Assembly: GCA_016938175.1 (NCBI GenBank)
Contig: JAFGVE010000016.1
Coordinates: forward strand, 23,173-87,172
DNA from: Campylobacterales bacterium
GTDB lineage: Bacteria > Campylobacterota > Campylobacteria > Campylobacterales > Sulfurimonadaceae
Length of the DNA: 64,000 bases
Direction: 5' to 3'
Shown here: piece by piece, positions 8,347 through 16,972 of the stretch
Position numbering within the stretch: position 1 is the stretch's first letter
Layout: every line of letters starts with the position of its first letter
Made by a program: the position numbers and the translations under genes
Notes under the pieces: model-generated
The model's database searches: none
What the model was told of the DNA's origin: nothing
Seen by the model: only the letters and a program-made list of their open reading frames with translations

Positions 8347-10404
8347 ATGCAAAGAAAAAAACATTCACTTTACTACGCGCTTTTTTTAACTATTTTTGGC
8401 TCTATTTTATTTATTGTTCTTGTCCGCTCTTATTATGATTATGACCATACTAAGCATGAAGTAGCTACAGAGTTGGAAGCAGAGTTGAAAAATACAGGTT
8501 CATCTTTGCAAAAGAGTGTTGCTGGCTATGTAGACTCTTATGCTGTTAATGAGTATGAAAAACTTGTAAAGCACGCAATGGAAGATGATGACATAGCTGC
8601 AATTCTTATTTCTGATTATAATATGGCAAATATCTTGGGAAAAAAAGAGTATATAAGTGGTTATATTAAAGATAATAAGTGGCATATAAGAGAGTATGAT
8701 GTACAAAATATTGAACAAACTAAATTACTCGAAAATGCTTTTTTCCGAGAAACTCAGGAGTTAATTACGAGCGATGGTTCTTTGGTAGGAACTATAAGTA
8801 TATATATTTCAGATAGACATTTAAATGAGCAGGTACAGAGAATTATTGTTCAAAATATAGTGACTTCTATTGTTTTAGCATTTTTACTTGTTGCTCTTAT
8901 CTTTTTTACTATGAATGCAATTATTTTAAAACCTCTTTTACGAATGATTAAAACTATTGAAGAGAGTGATCATGAGGGCGTTCCATCTGAATATTTAGAA
9001 GAGGCAAACTCTAAAGAGCTCGATACTTTAACTAAAGCAATGAACAAAATGATTGCCTCAATCAGAAAATCAAGGGAGCGTTTAAAAGAGCAGGAGAGAA
9101 ATCTCGTCTTTCAAGCGCATCATGACCCTTTAACAGGCTTGCCAAATCGTCTACTTTTTCAAGATAGATTAACACAGGGACTTAAAAAAGCTGATAGAGA
9201 AAAGAAGCGTTTGGCAGTATTTTTTATAGATTTAGATCATTTTAAAGAGGTAAATGACTCTTATGGACATGAAACGGGAGATATCTTACTACAAAACATT
9301 GCACAGAGACTTCAAGGGGTCATTCGGGCACATGATACTTTAGCAAGACTCGGAGGGGATGAATTTACAATTATTATGGAAAATTTAGGAGATTCTGTAG
9401 ACATTTCTAATTTAGCACAGAAAATATTGAACTCTTTAAGTAGTCCAGTAGTTGTCAATGGAACCATACTTTATGTTTCAAGTAGTATAGGAATTAGCCT
9501 TTATCCAAATGATGCAAACTCAGTGCAAGACCTTCTCAAATATGCTGATACAGCCATGTATAAGGCTAAAGATGAAGGTCGAAACAATTTTCAATTTTAT
9601 AATGCACAGCTAACGCAATTGGCTTTGGATAGAGTTGTTTTGGAAGTAAGTCTTAGAGAAGCACTGCGTAAAGGTGAATTTGTTGTTTATTTTCAGCCAC
9701 AGATAGATACTGAGTTAGGTGAAATATGTGGAATGGAAGCCTTAGTTAGGTGGCAACATCCTGAGAAAGGACTTATTTTTCCTGATGCGTTTATACCATT
9801 AGCTGAATCGACAGGTTTAATTGTAGAGTTAGATAGGTATGTTATGAAAGTAGCTATGGAGCAAGTTTTTAACTGGAGAGAACAAGGTTTAAATCCTGGT
9901 GTTTTGGCAATGAACCTTTCGGTAAAACAGTTAGAACATCACGATTTTATAGAGACCTTTAAAAGGCTTATGTATGCAATCGGAGTGAAGCCGGAGTGGA
10001 TAGAGTTGGAAATAACAGAGAGTCAGCTTATGCGTAAACCAGAAGATGCTATTAAGGTCTTACAAGAGTTAAGTGATTTAGGAGTTTCATTAAGCGTTGA
10101 TGATTTTGGAACTGGCTACTCTTCATTCGCTTATTTAAAAAAGCTTCCTATCTCGAAGCTGAAAATTGACAAAGAGTTTATTCAAGATATTCCAAAAGAT
10201 GAAGAAGATATTGCAATTACTAAAGCGATTATAGTTCTTGCAAAAAGTTTAAATTTAAAAGTTTTAGCAGAAGGTGTTGAGACACGTGATCAAAAAGAGT
10301 TTTTGTTACGGGAAGGATGTCGCTTTGTACAGGGGTATTATTATTCTAAGCCTGTTAATGTTGAGCAGATGGAAAAAATGATTATTGAGGGAGTAGAGGA
10401 GTAA
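8347..10404 (+). CDS. Membrane-bound GGDEF-EAL c-di-GMP enzyme
   Basis: 685 residues. A transmembrane helix (about 10-28) leads to a periplasmic sensor region (about 30-165), a second helix (about 172-197), a HAMP-like linker, a GGDEF domain and an EAL domain. The cyclase motif RLGGDEF is at about residue 335 with an inhibitory site RAHD just before it. The EAL domain keeps EALVRW, ITES, DDFGTGYS, KID and AEGVET, so both halves look catalytic. The protein could make or degrade cyclic di-GMP according to a periplasmic signal. Its upstream partner, a periplasmic binding protein two bases away, is the obvious candidate input. Confidence 0.93.
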   Translation: MQRKKHSLYYALFLTIFGSILFIVLVRSYYDYDHTKHEVATELEAELKNTGSSLQKSVAGYVDSYAVNEYEKLVKHAMEDDDIAAILISDYNMANILGKKEYISGYIKDNKWHIREYDVQNIEQTKLLENAFFRETQELITSDGSLVGTISIYISDRHLNEQVQRIIVQNIVTSIVLAFLLVALIFFTMNAIILKPLLRMIKTIEESDHEGVPSEYLEEANSKELDTLTKAMNKMIASIRKSRERLKEQERNLVFQAHHDPLTGLPNRLLFQDRLTQGLKKADREKKRLAVFFIDLDHFKEVNDSYGHETGDILLQNIAQRLQGVIRAHDTLARLGGDEFTIIMENLGDSVDISNLAQKILNSLSSPVVVNGTILYVSSSIGISLYPNDANSVQDLLKYADTAMYKAKDEGRNNFQFYNAQLTQLALDRVVLEVSLREALRKGEFVVYFQPQIDTELGEICGMEALVRWQHPEKGLIFPDAFIPLAESTGLIVELDRYVMKVAMEQVFNWREQGLNPGVLAMNLSVKQLEHHDFIETFKRLMYAIGVKPEWIELEITESQLMRKPEDAIKVLQELSDLGVSLSVDDFGTGYSSFAYLKKLPISKLKIDKEFIQDIPKDEEDIAITKAIIVLAKSLNLKVLAEGVETRDQKEFLLREGCRFVQGYYYSKPVNVEQMEKMIIEGVEE

Positions 10405-10449
10405 AACTTAAGAAAGTTCTATCCCTCTAAAATACAAAAAGTGAAGAGA

Positions 10450-10878
10450 TTAGAGTGTTAACTCGCTACTCCAAATACCGTGTAGATTACATCCCGCTTT
10501 AGCAGTGAGCTTTTTAACACCTTCAAGTTTCACACCAAATAGTGTTAACCCTCTAGATATTTCACCTTCAAGAACATTTTTACCAACAAGCGTACTATCT
10601 GCATAAAGCTCTATAAAGTCAATCCAGTGGTCTTTTGTACTTGGGTGAATTATACCACCTTGACCAACAGTAATTTCAACTGCTGTGTAGCCTTTTTCAT
10701 CTTTTTCTTTGAGAGTAATAAGTGGTGTGTGTTTTAACTCATCTTTAGTAAGTTTATTCGGGTTTTCCGGTTTCATTTCATATCTGTTAAAATATGGTTC
10801 TTCCTCTTTTGCCTGAACACTTACTGCACCTAAAACAACTGTAGCGCCTATTGCTTTAATCATATCTCTTCTATTCAT
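10450..10878 (-). CDS. Tat-exported superoxide reductase (neelaredoxin-type)
   Basis: 142 residues. The N terminus MNRRDMIKAIGATVVLGAVSVQA is a twin-arginine signal, so the protein folds in the cytoplasm and acts in the periplasm. The mature part carries the SOR iron-centre ligands: a histidine in LKHTPLI, two in HPSTKDHW, and cysteine and histidine in CNLHG. It lacks the extra desulforedoxin domain of classical desulfoferrodoxin. SORs reduce superoxide to hydrogen peroxide. The gene directly upstream, 31 bp away in the same direction, encodes a peroxidase that can remove that peroxide. Confidence 0.88.
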   Translation of the reverse strand: MNRRDMIKAIGATVVLGAVSVQAKEEEPYFNRYEMKPENPNKLTKDELKHTPLITLKEKDEKGYTAVEITVGQGGIIHPSTKDHWIDFIELYADSTLVGKNVLEGEISRGLTLFGVKLEGVKKLTAKAGCNLHGIWSSELTL

Positions 10879-10909
10879 TTTGTACTCCTAATAATGTAAG
10901 ATATGAACC

Positions 10910-11923
10910 TTAGTTCATATCTGGTTTTGGTGTTGTTGCTGTAGATTTAGGAAGCATTGGAACTGAAATATCTGGTTTTCTTCCTTCAAGTGCACCTAAG
11001 AACTCTGCAACTGAATCTGCTTGTGCATCTGTAACTGCAACACCAAGTTGAATACGTCCCATCTCTTTAATAGCATCTTGTAAGCTCCAAATCTGTCCAT
11101 TGTGGAAATATGGTGCAGTTTGTGTTACGTTACGAAGTGTAGGCACTTTTACCATACCATTTGCATCACCTTTAAAATCACCCACGTTCATGTGTTTATA
11201 CTCAGCTACTACGTTTAACATATTCATACTTTGCCCAAGTGCAACACCATTGTGACAAGTAGCACAACCTAAGTCAATAAAAGTTTCTAATCCTTTTTTC
11301 TGTGCTGCAGTCATTGCTTTTTCATCACCATTTAGGTAGTCATCAAATGCAGATGGTGTTACAAGCGTTCTCTCAAAACTAGCAATAGTGTCTGCTATCT
11401 TTTCAAAAGTGATTTTTACATCTTTACCATATGCTTTTTTAAAAGCATCTACATACTCAGGCATAGAATTTACAGTAGAAGCTACATGCTCTTGTGTAGC
11501 AGCCATTTCAGGTGCGGCTTGCATAGGACCTTGTGCTTGTTTCTCTAAATCCGGATCTCTACCATCCCAAAATTGTGCATCAAAAAATACAGCATTGTAA
11601 ACAGTTGGAGAGTTAAGGTGGTGAGGATTTGCTGTCCACTTATGACCCATAGCTGCAGAAACACCATCATCTCCACCCTCACTAAGGTTGTGACAAGTGT
11701 TACAACTAATAAGACCACTTTTAGAGAGTCTTGGGTCAAAATATAATTGCTTTCCAAGAGCTACTTTCTCAGGAGTGATTTTATTTTTTGGATTATCTAT
11801 TAATTTCATTAATTCTGTTTTAGAAGTAGGGATAGCTTGTAAACCTGACTCTTGGGCTTTTTTAACTAATGGTGAAGCACTAAGTGCAACAGTTGCAGCT
11901 AATGTAAGTGTAACTAATTTCAT
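10910..11923 (-). CDS. Di-haem cytochrome c peroxidase
   Basis: 337 residues from the ATG at 11923, chosen because AAGGA precedes it and it begins with a clean signal peptide (MKLVTLTLAATVALSASP); a frame extension to 11959 lacks both. Two haem c sites are present, CNTCH near residue 72 and CATCH near 220, in the MauG/CcpA peroxidase fold. It reduces hydrogen peroxide in the periplasm with electrons from small cytochromes. A PerR-like gene lies upstream and a superoxide reductase downstream. The C-terminal tail is proline- and threonine-rich. Confidence 0.93.
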   Translation of the reverse strand: MKLVTLTLAATVALSASPLVKKAQESGLQAIPTSKTELMKLIDNPKNKITPEKVALGKQLYFDPRLSKSGLISCNTCHNLSEGGDDGVSAAMGHKWTANPHHLNSPTVYNAVFFDAQFWDGRDPDLEKQAQGPMQAAPEMAATQEHVASTVNSMPEYVDAFKKAYGKDVKITFEKIADTIASFERTLVTPSAFDDYLNGDEKAMTAAQKKGLETFIDLGCATCHNGVALGQSMNMLNVVAEYKHMNVGDFKGDANGMVKVPTLRNVTQTAPYFHNGQIWSLQDAIKEMGRIQLGVAVTDAQADSVAEFLGALEGRKPDISVPMLPKSTATTPKPDMN

Positions 11924-11968
11924 TGTATGTCCTTGTTTTGATTTAAGCAATTGTAACACGGATACTCT

Positions 11969-11991
11969 TAAAGGAAAATTATTATCCTTTA
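11969..11991. promoter_or_regulatory. PerR/Fur-type box in the cytochrome c peroxidase promoter
   Basis: A 23-bp near-perfect palindrome with outer arms TAAAGGA and TCCTTTA and an AT-rich centre; it equals its own reverse complement except at three positions (one the centre). It matches the box at 12422-12444 in 20 of 23 positions. It fills the gap between the PerR-like gene and the peroxidase. Confidence 0.7.
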
Positions 11992-12411
11992 CTAATTTTT
12001 ACACTCTTTACATATTCCAGTAAAAACAACTGAAGCGGATTTTATTTCAAACTCTTGTGTATTGTCTGTTTGTTCAAGAATGGTGTGGATTGGAACTGTA
12101 ATGTCTTGTACTGCACCACAGTTATCACAAACAAGATGTGAATGTACTTCTTTTGTTAATTCATAAACACTTTTAGAATGAGGAATTTTTACCTCTTGCA
12201 CAAAAGCATTTTCTAGCATTATATTTATATTTTTATATATAGTAGCGAGTGAAATAGAATTAAATTTATTGAGCATCTGCTCATATAAAAATTCTATGCT
12301 TACATGGCCATGCATATTTAATATATCAGTAATAGCAAGTCTTTGAGGAGTAGCTTTTAGATTGTGCTGTCTCAATAGTTCAGTATAATTATTCATAATG
12401 ACATTATACAA
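11992..12411 (-). CDS. Fur-family regulator, PerR-like
   Basis: 139 residues (or 134 from an internal ATG at 12396). The winged helix (TPQRLAITDILNMHGHVS, then SLATIYKNI) and the metal-binding C-terminal half are those of the Fur family. CDNCG and CKEC supply two CxxC pairs for a structural zinc, and the histidines of HSHLVCDNC fit the sensing site. Position next to a peroxidase and a superoxide reductase, rather than iron transport, points to PerR-type peroxide sensing. Matching palindromes stand before its own start and before the peroxidase. Confidence 0.88.
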   Translation of the reverse strand: MYNVIMNNYTELLRQHNLKATPQRLAITDILNMHGHVSIEFLYEQMLNKFNSISLATIYKNINIMLENAFVQEVKIPHSKSVYELTKEVHSHLVCDNCGAVQDITVPIHTILEQTDNTQEFEIKSASVVFTGICKECKN

Positions 12412-12421
12412 CAGAAAGAGA

Positions 12422-12444
12422 TAAAGGAAAAAAATTATCTTTTA
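12422..12444. promoter_or_regulatory. PerR/Fur-type box upstream of the perR-like gene
   Basis: A 23-bp imperfect palindrome, 20 of 23 identical to the box at 11969-11991, lying 11-33 bp before the start of the PerR-like gene. This implies autoregulation. Confidence 0.65.
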
Positions 12445-12479
12445 TATTTAAGCTTATTGAAAAAATGTTTAAGGTTATT

Positions 12480-12856
12480 TGGTGGAGACGTGCGGGATCG
12501 AACCGCAGTCCTAAAACCAAGTTTCTGCAACGTCTACATGCTTAGAGAAGTCGTTTGAGTTTAATCTTGCTTCACACAACTTGCAAAGTTACACAAGACG
12601 AGCCTCAGGGTTTCATCTTCAGTTGAGACAGACTAAAGATATATCTACATAAAGGGTTATACTTCGAATCCTACTTATCTAGAGTCCATAGGTGAAGCAG
12701 CCCGTCCTCTTATGAGGGGGTAAAACTTAAGCTACTGCTAAAGCTGGGCGGTAATTTGTGTTGTTTGCATTTAAGCAATGTGAGCCGTGTAACGGAGATG
12801 CTCAGTCCGACATGCAATTACAGACCTTTAGCTCCAGTCGAAGCCAAGTCGTCCCC
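12480..12856 (-). ncRNA. ssrA: tmRNA
   Basis: On the minus strand the 5' end GGGGACGACTTGG pairs with the 3' end CGTCTCC, and the T-arm GGTTCGAT-like sequence and terminal ACCA complete the tRNA-like part. Inside is the tag reading frame (12768 down to 12727) coding ANNTNYRPALAVA and a stop. It rescues stalled ribosomes and tags the peptide for proteolysis. A TATAAT lies at 12884-12889 on the same strand. Confidence 0.95.
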
Positions 12857-12883
12857 AATAGTTTTTGTACAACACAGTTTTGA

Positions 12884-12889
12884 ATTATA
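12884..12889 (-). promoter_or_regulatory. -10 box of ssrA
   Basis: A TATAAT on the minus strand 28 bp before the mature tmRNA 5' end, implying a short precursor leader removed by RNase P. Confidence 0.55.
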
Positions 12890-12933
12890 TCAAAAGTAAA
12901 AATAAAAAATAGTTGTGATTTTCGATATAAAAG

Positions 12934-13010
12934 TGGTGGCCAATCTCGGAATCGAACCAAGGACACAGTGATTTTCAGTCACTTGCTCTACCGACTGAGC
13001 TAATTGGCCA
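12934..13010 (-). tRNA. tRNA-Phe (GAA), copy 2
   Basis: A standard cloverleaf with acceptor TGGCCAA/TTGGCCA, anticodon stem AGTGA/TCACT, loop CTGAAAA (anticodon GAA) and an encoded CCA. It is identical to the copy at 13036-13112 and 25 bp downstream of it in transcription order. Confidence 0.96.
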
Positions 13011-13035
13011 AAATGGGTTTGTAAACTTTAAAAGA

Positions 13036-13112
13036 TGGTGGCCAATCTCGGAATCGAACCAAGGACACAGTGATTTTCAGTCACTTGCTCTACCGACTGA
13101 GCTAATTGGCCA
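13036..13112 (-). tRNA. tRNA-Phe (GAA), copy 1
   Basis: The same 77 bases as the copy at 12934-13010, including the encoded CCA. A TATAAT on the minus strand at 13130-13135 is a suitable promoter for both copies as a dicistronic precursor. Confidence 0.96.
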
Positions 13113-13174
13113 TGCTTTTAAAGAGCGAAATTATATTGCATATGTGCTGAAAATTAGCTTATGAGGTAGAAAGC

Positions 13175-13774
13175 TTATCGAAATGGAATTGCCCATTTAT
13201 TGTAGTATGCAACTATACGCAGAGCAAGAGAAGCAATGAAGATAACGGTTATGACTGTTAAAGAGAGAGTATAGTAGATATTTAAAAGATAAAGTAGTAA
13301 TCCTATAAGTAGTGCAATAGTGCCATAAAAGCCAGTTTTTAAAACAAATGGAACTTCATTTAAAATGACATCTCTGGCAATACCACCTCCAACAGCAGTT
13401 AAGAAAGCCATAGACATAACCCCAGTTAAGTTAAAACCACTCTCTATACCTACTATAGCACCTGTTATACTAAAAGAGATAAGACCTATTGAATCACTTA
13501 AAATGAAAAAAGGCTTATTTTCTATAGAGTTACGTTTATGAAATTTAAAGAGTACTAGAAGAATAACGACACATAAAACTACTGCCCCAGGATAAGTGTG
13601 GGAGAATGTAAAAGGAACTTTATCTGCAACTGCATCACGCATAATTCCACCACCAAGTGCAGTCAGAAATGTTGCTACGAGAAGTCCTAAGAGGTCGAGC
13701 TTATTACGTACAGCAACGAAAAAACCACTGGTTGTAAAGGCAATGATTCCTATATATTCTGCTAATTCAAACAC
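13175..13774 (-). CDS. UPF0126/TRIC-like membrane protein (YicG type)
   Basis: A 199-residue inner-membrane protein with about seven hydrophobic helices. It is built from two similar halves, each with the family signature: LGGGIMRDAVADKVPF near residue 40 and VGGGIARDVILNEVPF near residue 127. Proteins of this family have been linked to glycine uptake in Escherichia coli, but the substrate here is unknown. Its start overlaps the end of purN by 13 bp, which suggests co-translation with purN and mraY. A link between glycine and purine synthesis (glycinamide ribonucleotide) would be a neat explanation but is speculation. Confidence 0.85.
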   Translation of the reverse strand: MFELAEYIGIIAFTTSGFFVAVRNKLDLLGLLVATFLTALGGGIMRDAVADKVPFTFSHTYPGAVVLCVVILLVLFKFHKRNSIENKPFFILSDSIGLISFSITGAIVGIESGFNLTGVMSMAFLTAVGGGIARDVILNEVPFVLKTGFYGTIALLIGLLLYLLNIYYTLSLTVITVIFIASLALRIVAYYNKWAIPFR

Positions 13775-14325
13775 TTCTGTAATGCCTCAATTATCGTTAC
13801 TTTTTCCAGTTCTTTAATTCTCTCCTCAAGTGAGTCGACACTTTCATTTTCAAAAATTTCCAAGCTTGTTTGAAGGATTATCTTCCCTTCATCGTAGTTT
13901 TTATCAACTTCATGGATAGTAACACCACTAATTGTTTCATTCGCCAAAATAACAGCTTCATGTACAAAACGTCCGTACATTCCAGTACCACCAAATTTTG
14001 GCAGTAGTGAAGGATGTGAATTTATAATAGAGAAGTTCTCAGTAAGCAGAGGTGAGAGTTTTTTCATATAGCCAGATAAAAAAACGTATTGGCACCCTTT
14101 TTCTTTTAAAAGTTCAAAAATTTTCTCATCTGGATTTTCAAAAAGAGATTTATTAACAACTGCAAAATCTACATTAAACTTTTTTGCTTTGTTTAAAACG
14201 TTTGCATTACTGTTATTTGATATTACAAGGCAAACTTCTGCATTTAATGTACCATTCTCAATCGCACGATAGATCGCTTCAAAGCCACTACCGTTGTGGG
14301 ATGCAAGTATTGCAATTTTTTTCAT
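13762..14325 (-). CDS. purN: Phosphoribosylglycinamide formyltransferase
   Basis: A 187-residue GAR transformylase of purine biosynthesis, using 10-formyl-tetrahydrofolate. The catalytic set is visible: INSHPSLLPKFGG gives the asparagine and histidine, and VDKNYDEGKII gives the aspartate. The N-terminal phosphate-binding segment is ILASHNGSGFEAI. It overlaps mraY by one base on the upstream side and the UPF0126 gene by 13 bp on the downstream side, in a tight three-gene operon. Confidence 0.94.
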   Translation of the reverse strand: MKKIAILASHNGSGFEAIYRAIENGTLNAEVCLVISNNSNANVLNKAKKFNVDFAVVNKSLFENPDEKIFELLKEKGCQYVFLSGYMKKLSPLLTENFSIINSHPSLLPKFGGTGMYGRFVHEAVILANETISGVTIHEVDKNYDEGKIILQTSLEIFENESVDSLEERIKELEKVTIIEALQKCLN

Positions 14326-15386
14326 TAACGTATCTTTAGACTAATCAGAGCAAGTATATTTGAAAGAATAGCAATAATCCAAAAACGGACAATGATTTTA
14401 TTTTCCGCCCAGTTTTTCATTTCAAAGTGGTGGTGTATAGGTGCCATAAGAAAAACTCTTTTTTTTCTTATTTTATAAGAACCAACTTGTAAAATTACAG
14501 AAAGTGTTTCAATGACAAAAATAGAGCCAATAAGTAAAAGTAAAATTTCACTTTTCGAGATAATTGCAAGATATCCTAAAAATGCACCGATTGTTAGTGA
14601 ACCACTATCACCCATAAATACTTCTGCCGGATGACAGTTATGCCATAAAAAGGCAGTAAGTGCTCCCATTAAAGCACTTGATATAATTGCAACTTCTCCT
14701 ACTTCAAAGTTTGGCATAAGGAGATACTCACTGATTTTTGCATGACCTGTAATGTAAATAATAATACTAAAAGAAGCCAAAGCTGCTATGGACGGCACTG
14801 TCGCAAGTCCATCAAGTCCATCTGTTAAATTTACTGCATTGGAAGTTGAAATCATTACTAATATCCAAAAAAGAACAGCAAACACTCCCATATCCATAAT
14901 AGGGGACTTGACAAAAGGGATGTAAAGATCTGTGTTAAATTCAGCGATAAAACAGAGTAAAAGAGCAATAAGTGCTGCAGAAATTATTTGGAGTAGAAGT
15001 TTTGTTCTGGCTTTTAAGCCCGCAAGATTTGCATTTTTTTTAATCTTTGCAAAGTCGTCTTGAAATCCAATAAGTGCAAAAAACAGTAAAGTGAAAAGTG
15101 CTCCTATCGCATACATATTGTGTATTTTTACAGTTAAAAGAGAAGCAACAATTGTCGCACCTATAAAAACAATTCCACCCATTGTTGGTGTTTTTGCTTT
15201 CTCTTGATGACGTTCCGGTGCCCACTCATTAATTGGCTGAACACTTGAAGTTTTTTGTGCCCATTTAATAAATTTTGGAAGTAAAAAAAGTGTGAAAAAA
15301 AGCGCTAAAAAGAATGCTACTCCTGCGCGTATGGTGATGTAGCCTAAAATGTTAATGTGAAAGAGTTCGTGTAACCAAAATAGCAA
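14325..15386 (-). CDS. mraY: Phospho-MurNAc-pentapeptide transferase
   Basis: A 353-residue polytopic inner-membrane enzyme that attaches phospho-MurNAc-pentapeptide to undecaprenyl phosphate, forming lipid I of peptidoglycan synthesis. About ten helices are apparent. The signatures TPTMGGI, GFQDDFAKI, NAVNLTDGLDGLA, FMGDSGSL and the APIHHHFE loop are all present. Translation appears to begin at a TTG at 15386 with AGGA a few bases upstream. It is first of the leftward operon mraY-purN-UPF0126, divergent from gpmI. Confidence 0.96.
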   Translation of the reverse strand: MLFWLHELFHINILGYITIRAGVAFFLALFFTLFLLPKFIKWAQKTSSVQPINEWAPERHQEKAKTPTMGGIVFIGATIVASLLTVKIHNMYAIGALFTLLFFALIGFQDDFAKIKKNANLAGLKARTKLLLQIISAALIALLLCFIAEFNTDLYIPFVKSPIMDMGVFAVLFWILVMISTSNAVNLTDGLDGLATVPSIAALASFSIIIYITGHAKISEYLLMPNFEVGEVAIISSALMGALTAFLWHNCHPAEVFMGDSGSLTIGAFLGYLAIISKSEILLLLIGSIFVIETLSVILQVGSYKIRKKRVFLMAPIHHHFEMKNWAENKIIVRFWIIAILSNILALISLKIR

Positions 15387-15430
15387 AAGAAATCCTAATA
15401 AATATAGTCTTGTTTAAGAATAAAAGCGAC

Positions 15431-15443
15431 ATTATAGTATAAT
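15431..15443. promoter_or_regulatory. Back-to-back -10 boxes for mraY and gpmI
   Basis: ATTATAGTATAAT is a perfect 13-base inverted repeat. It provides TATAAT for the rightward gpmI (15438-15443, 34 bp before its start) and TATAAT for the leftward mraY (15436-15431, 45 bp before its start), separated by one base. Confidence 0.55.
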
Positions 15444-15476
15444 CCGTACAATAAATAAATTCTATAGGGATTAAAG

Positions 15477-16952
15477 TTGAATAAAAAAACAATTTTAGTG
15501 ATAACAGACGGAATAGGGTACTCTGCAAAGACGCAGAGCAACGCTTTTTACAATGCCCATAAACCAACTTATGACAGACTTTTTAAAGAGACACCACATG
15601 CACTTATAGATACTTTTGGACTGAGTGTTGGTTTACCGGAAGGCCAGATGGGTAACTCTGAAGTTGGACACATGACTATAGGAAGTGGACGTGTTTTATA
15701 TCAGGATTTAGTCAAAATATCACTTGCTCTTTCAGAAGGTACTATGAAAAGTAACGAAGAGTTACAAGCTCTCTTTTCTAAGTCAGATAGACTGCACCTT
15801 ATTGGATTAATGAGTGACGGAGGTGTACACTCTCATATAGACCATTTTATGGGTATAGCTGATTTGGCTGCACAAAACGGAAAAAAAGTTTTTTTACACC
15901 TTATTACAGATGGTCGTGATGTATCCCCTACATCTGCACAAAAATATTTAGAGCAAGTTAATGAGCATGTAAATGAAAATGTTTCTATTGCTACGATTTC
16001 AGGGCGTTTTTATAGCATGGATAGGGATAATAGATGGGAAAGAGTTCAAAGAGGTTACGATGCTATAGTGAAGGCATCTCCAAAAACAGATTTTGAACCA
16101 GCTGCTTATATTGGACATTCATACTCTATAGGTGAAACAGATGAATTTGTTGAACCAACGGCTTTTTCGGGATATGAAGGAATGCAAGATGGTGATAGTG
16201 TACTGACTATAAACTTCAGAAGTGACAGAATGCGTGAGTTGGTAAGTGCACTTGGTGCAAAAGAGTTTGATGGTTTTTCAAGAGAAGAACTCCAACTAAA
16301 TATTGCAACGATTACAGAGTACGACAAAAGTTTTACATATCCTGTACTTTTTAGAAAAGAGTCTCCAAAAAATACACTTGCAGAAGTTGTTTCAAATGCT
16401 GGATTAAAGCAGTTCCATACAGCTGAAACTGAAAAATATGCTCATGTTACATTCTTTTTAAATGGCGGTATAGATGAGCCATATGCGAACGAGACACGTG
16501 TACTTATTCCTTCTCCAGATGTAAAAACTTACGATATGAAACCTGAAATGAGTGCCGCAGAAGTAGGTAATGCAGTTTTAGATGCTATGGATGCTGAGTA
16601 TGATTTTATAGTTGTTAATTTTGCAAATGGTGATATGGTTGGACACACAGGAAATTATGAAGCTGCAAAAATTGCAGTAAATGCAGTTGACACGGAACTT
16701 GGAAAAATTTTGGACAAAGCAAAAGAGAAAGAGTACGCCTTTGTCCTTACATCTGATCATGGAAACTGTGAAGAGATGGTTGATGATCAAGGAAATGTTT
16801 TAACAAATCATACTGTAGGAAAAGTTTGGTGTTTTGTTGAGGCTGAGGGTGTAAGTAAGGTTGAAACAGGCGGTTTAAATAATATTGCACCAACTGTACT
16901 CTCTTTAATGGGTCTTGAGATTCCAAAAGAGATGGATCATAGTTTAGTTTAA
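15477..16952 (+). CDS. gpmI: 2,3-bisphosphoglycerate-independent phosphoglycerate mutase
   Basis: A 491-residue manganese-dependent glycolytic/gluconeogenic enzyme interconverting 3- and 2-phosphoglycerate. The phosphorylated serine is Ser61 in GNSEVGH. Metal ligands are visible in [31 protein letters not shown] and NHTVGKV. The start is a TTG preceded by AGGGAT. It heads a run into fabG after 20 bp, so it may be co-transcribed with the fatty-acid genes. Confidence 0.95.
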   Translation: MNKKTILVITDGIGYSAKTQSNAFYNAHKPTYDRLFKETPHALIDTFGLSVGLPEGQMGNSEVGHMTIGSGRVLYQDLVKISLALSEGTMKSNEELQALFSKSDRLHLIGLMSDGGVHSHIDHFMGIADLAAQNGKKVFLHLITDGRDVSPTSAQKYLEQVNEHVNENVSIATISGRFYSMDRDNRWERVQRGYDAIVKASPKTDFEPAAYIGHSYSIGETDEFVEPTAFSGYEGMQDGDSVLTINFRSDRMRELVSALGAKEFDGFSREELQLNIATITEYDKSFTYPVLFRKESPKNTLAEVVSNAGLKQFHTAETEKYAHVTFFLNGGIDEPYANETRVLIPSPDVKTYDMKPEMSAAEVGNAVLDAMDAEYDFIVVNFANGDMVGHTGNYEAAKIAVNAVDTELGKILDKAKEKEYAFVLTSDHGNCEEMVDDQGNVLTNHTVGKVWCFVEAEGVSKVETGGLNNIAPTVLSLMGLEIPKEMDHSLV

Positions 16953-16972
16953 TTGAGGAGAGAAGAGAAAGT

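Noticed and set aside
7317..10404. Possibility that the binding protein and GGDEF-EAL genes are a mobile insertion at tRNA-Val
   Set aside because: No integrase, no repeated tRNA end and no shift in base composition is visible.
8347..10404. GGDEF-EAL protein as a LapD-type c-di-GMP receptor for the adhesin
   Set aside because: LapD has degenerate catalytic motifs; here GGDEF and all EAL motifs are intact, and the gene is far from the adhesin locus.
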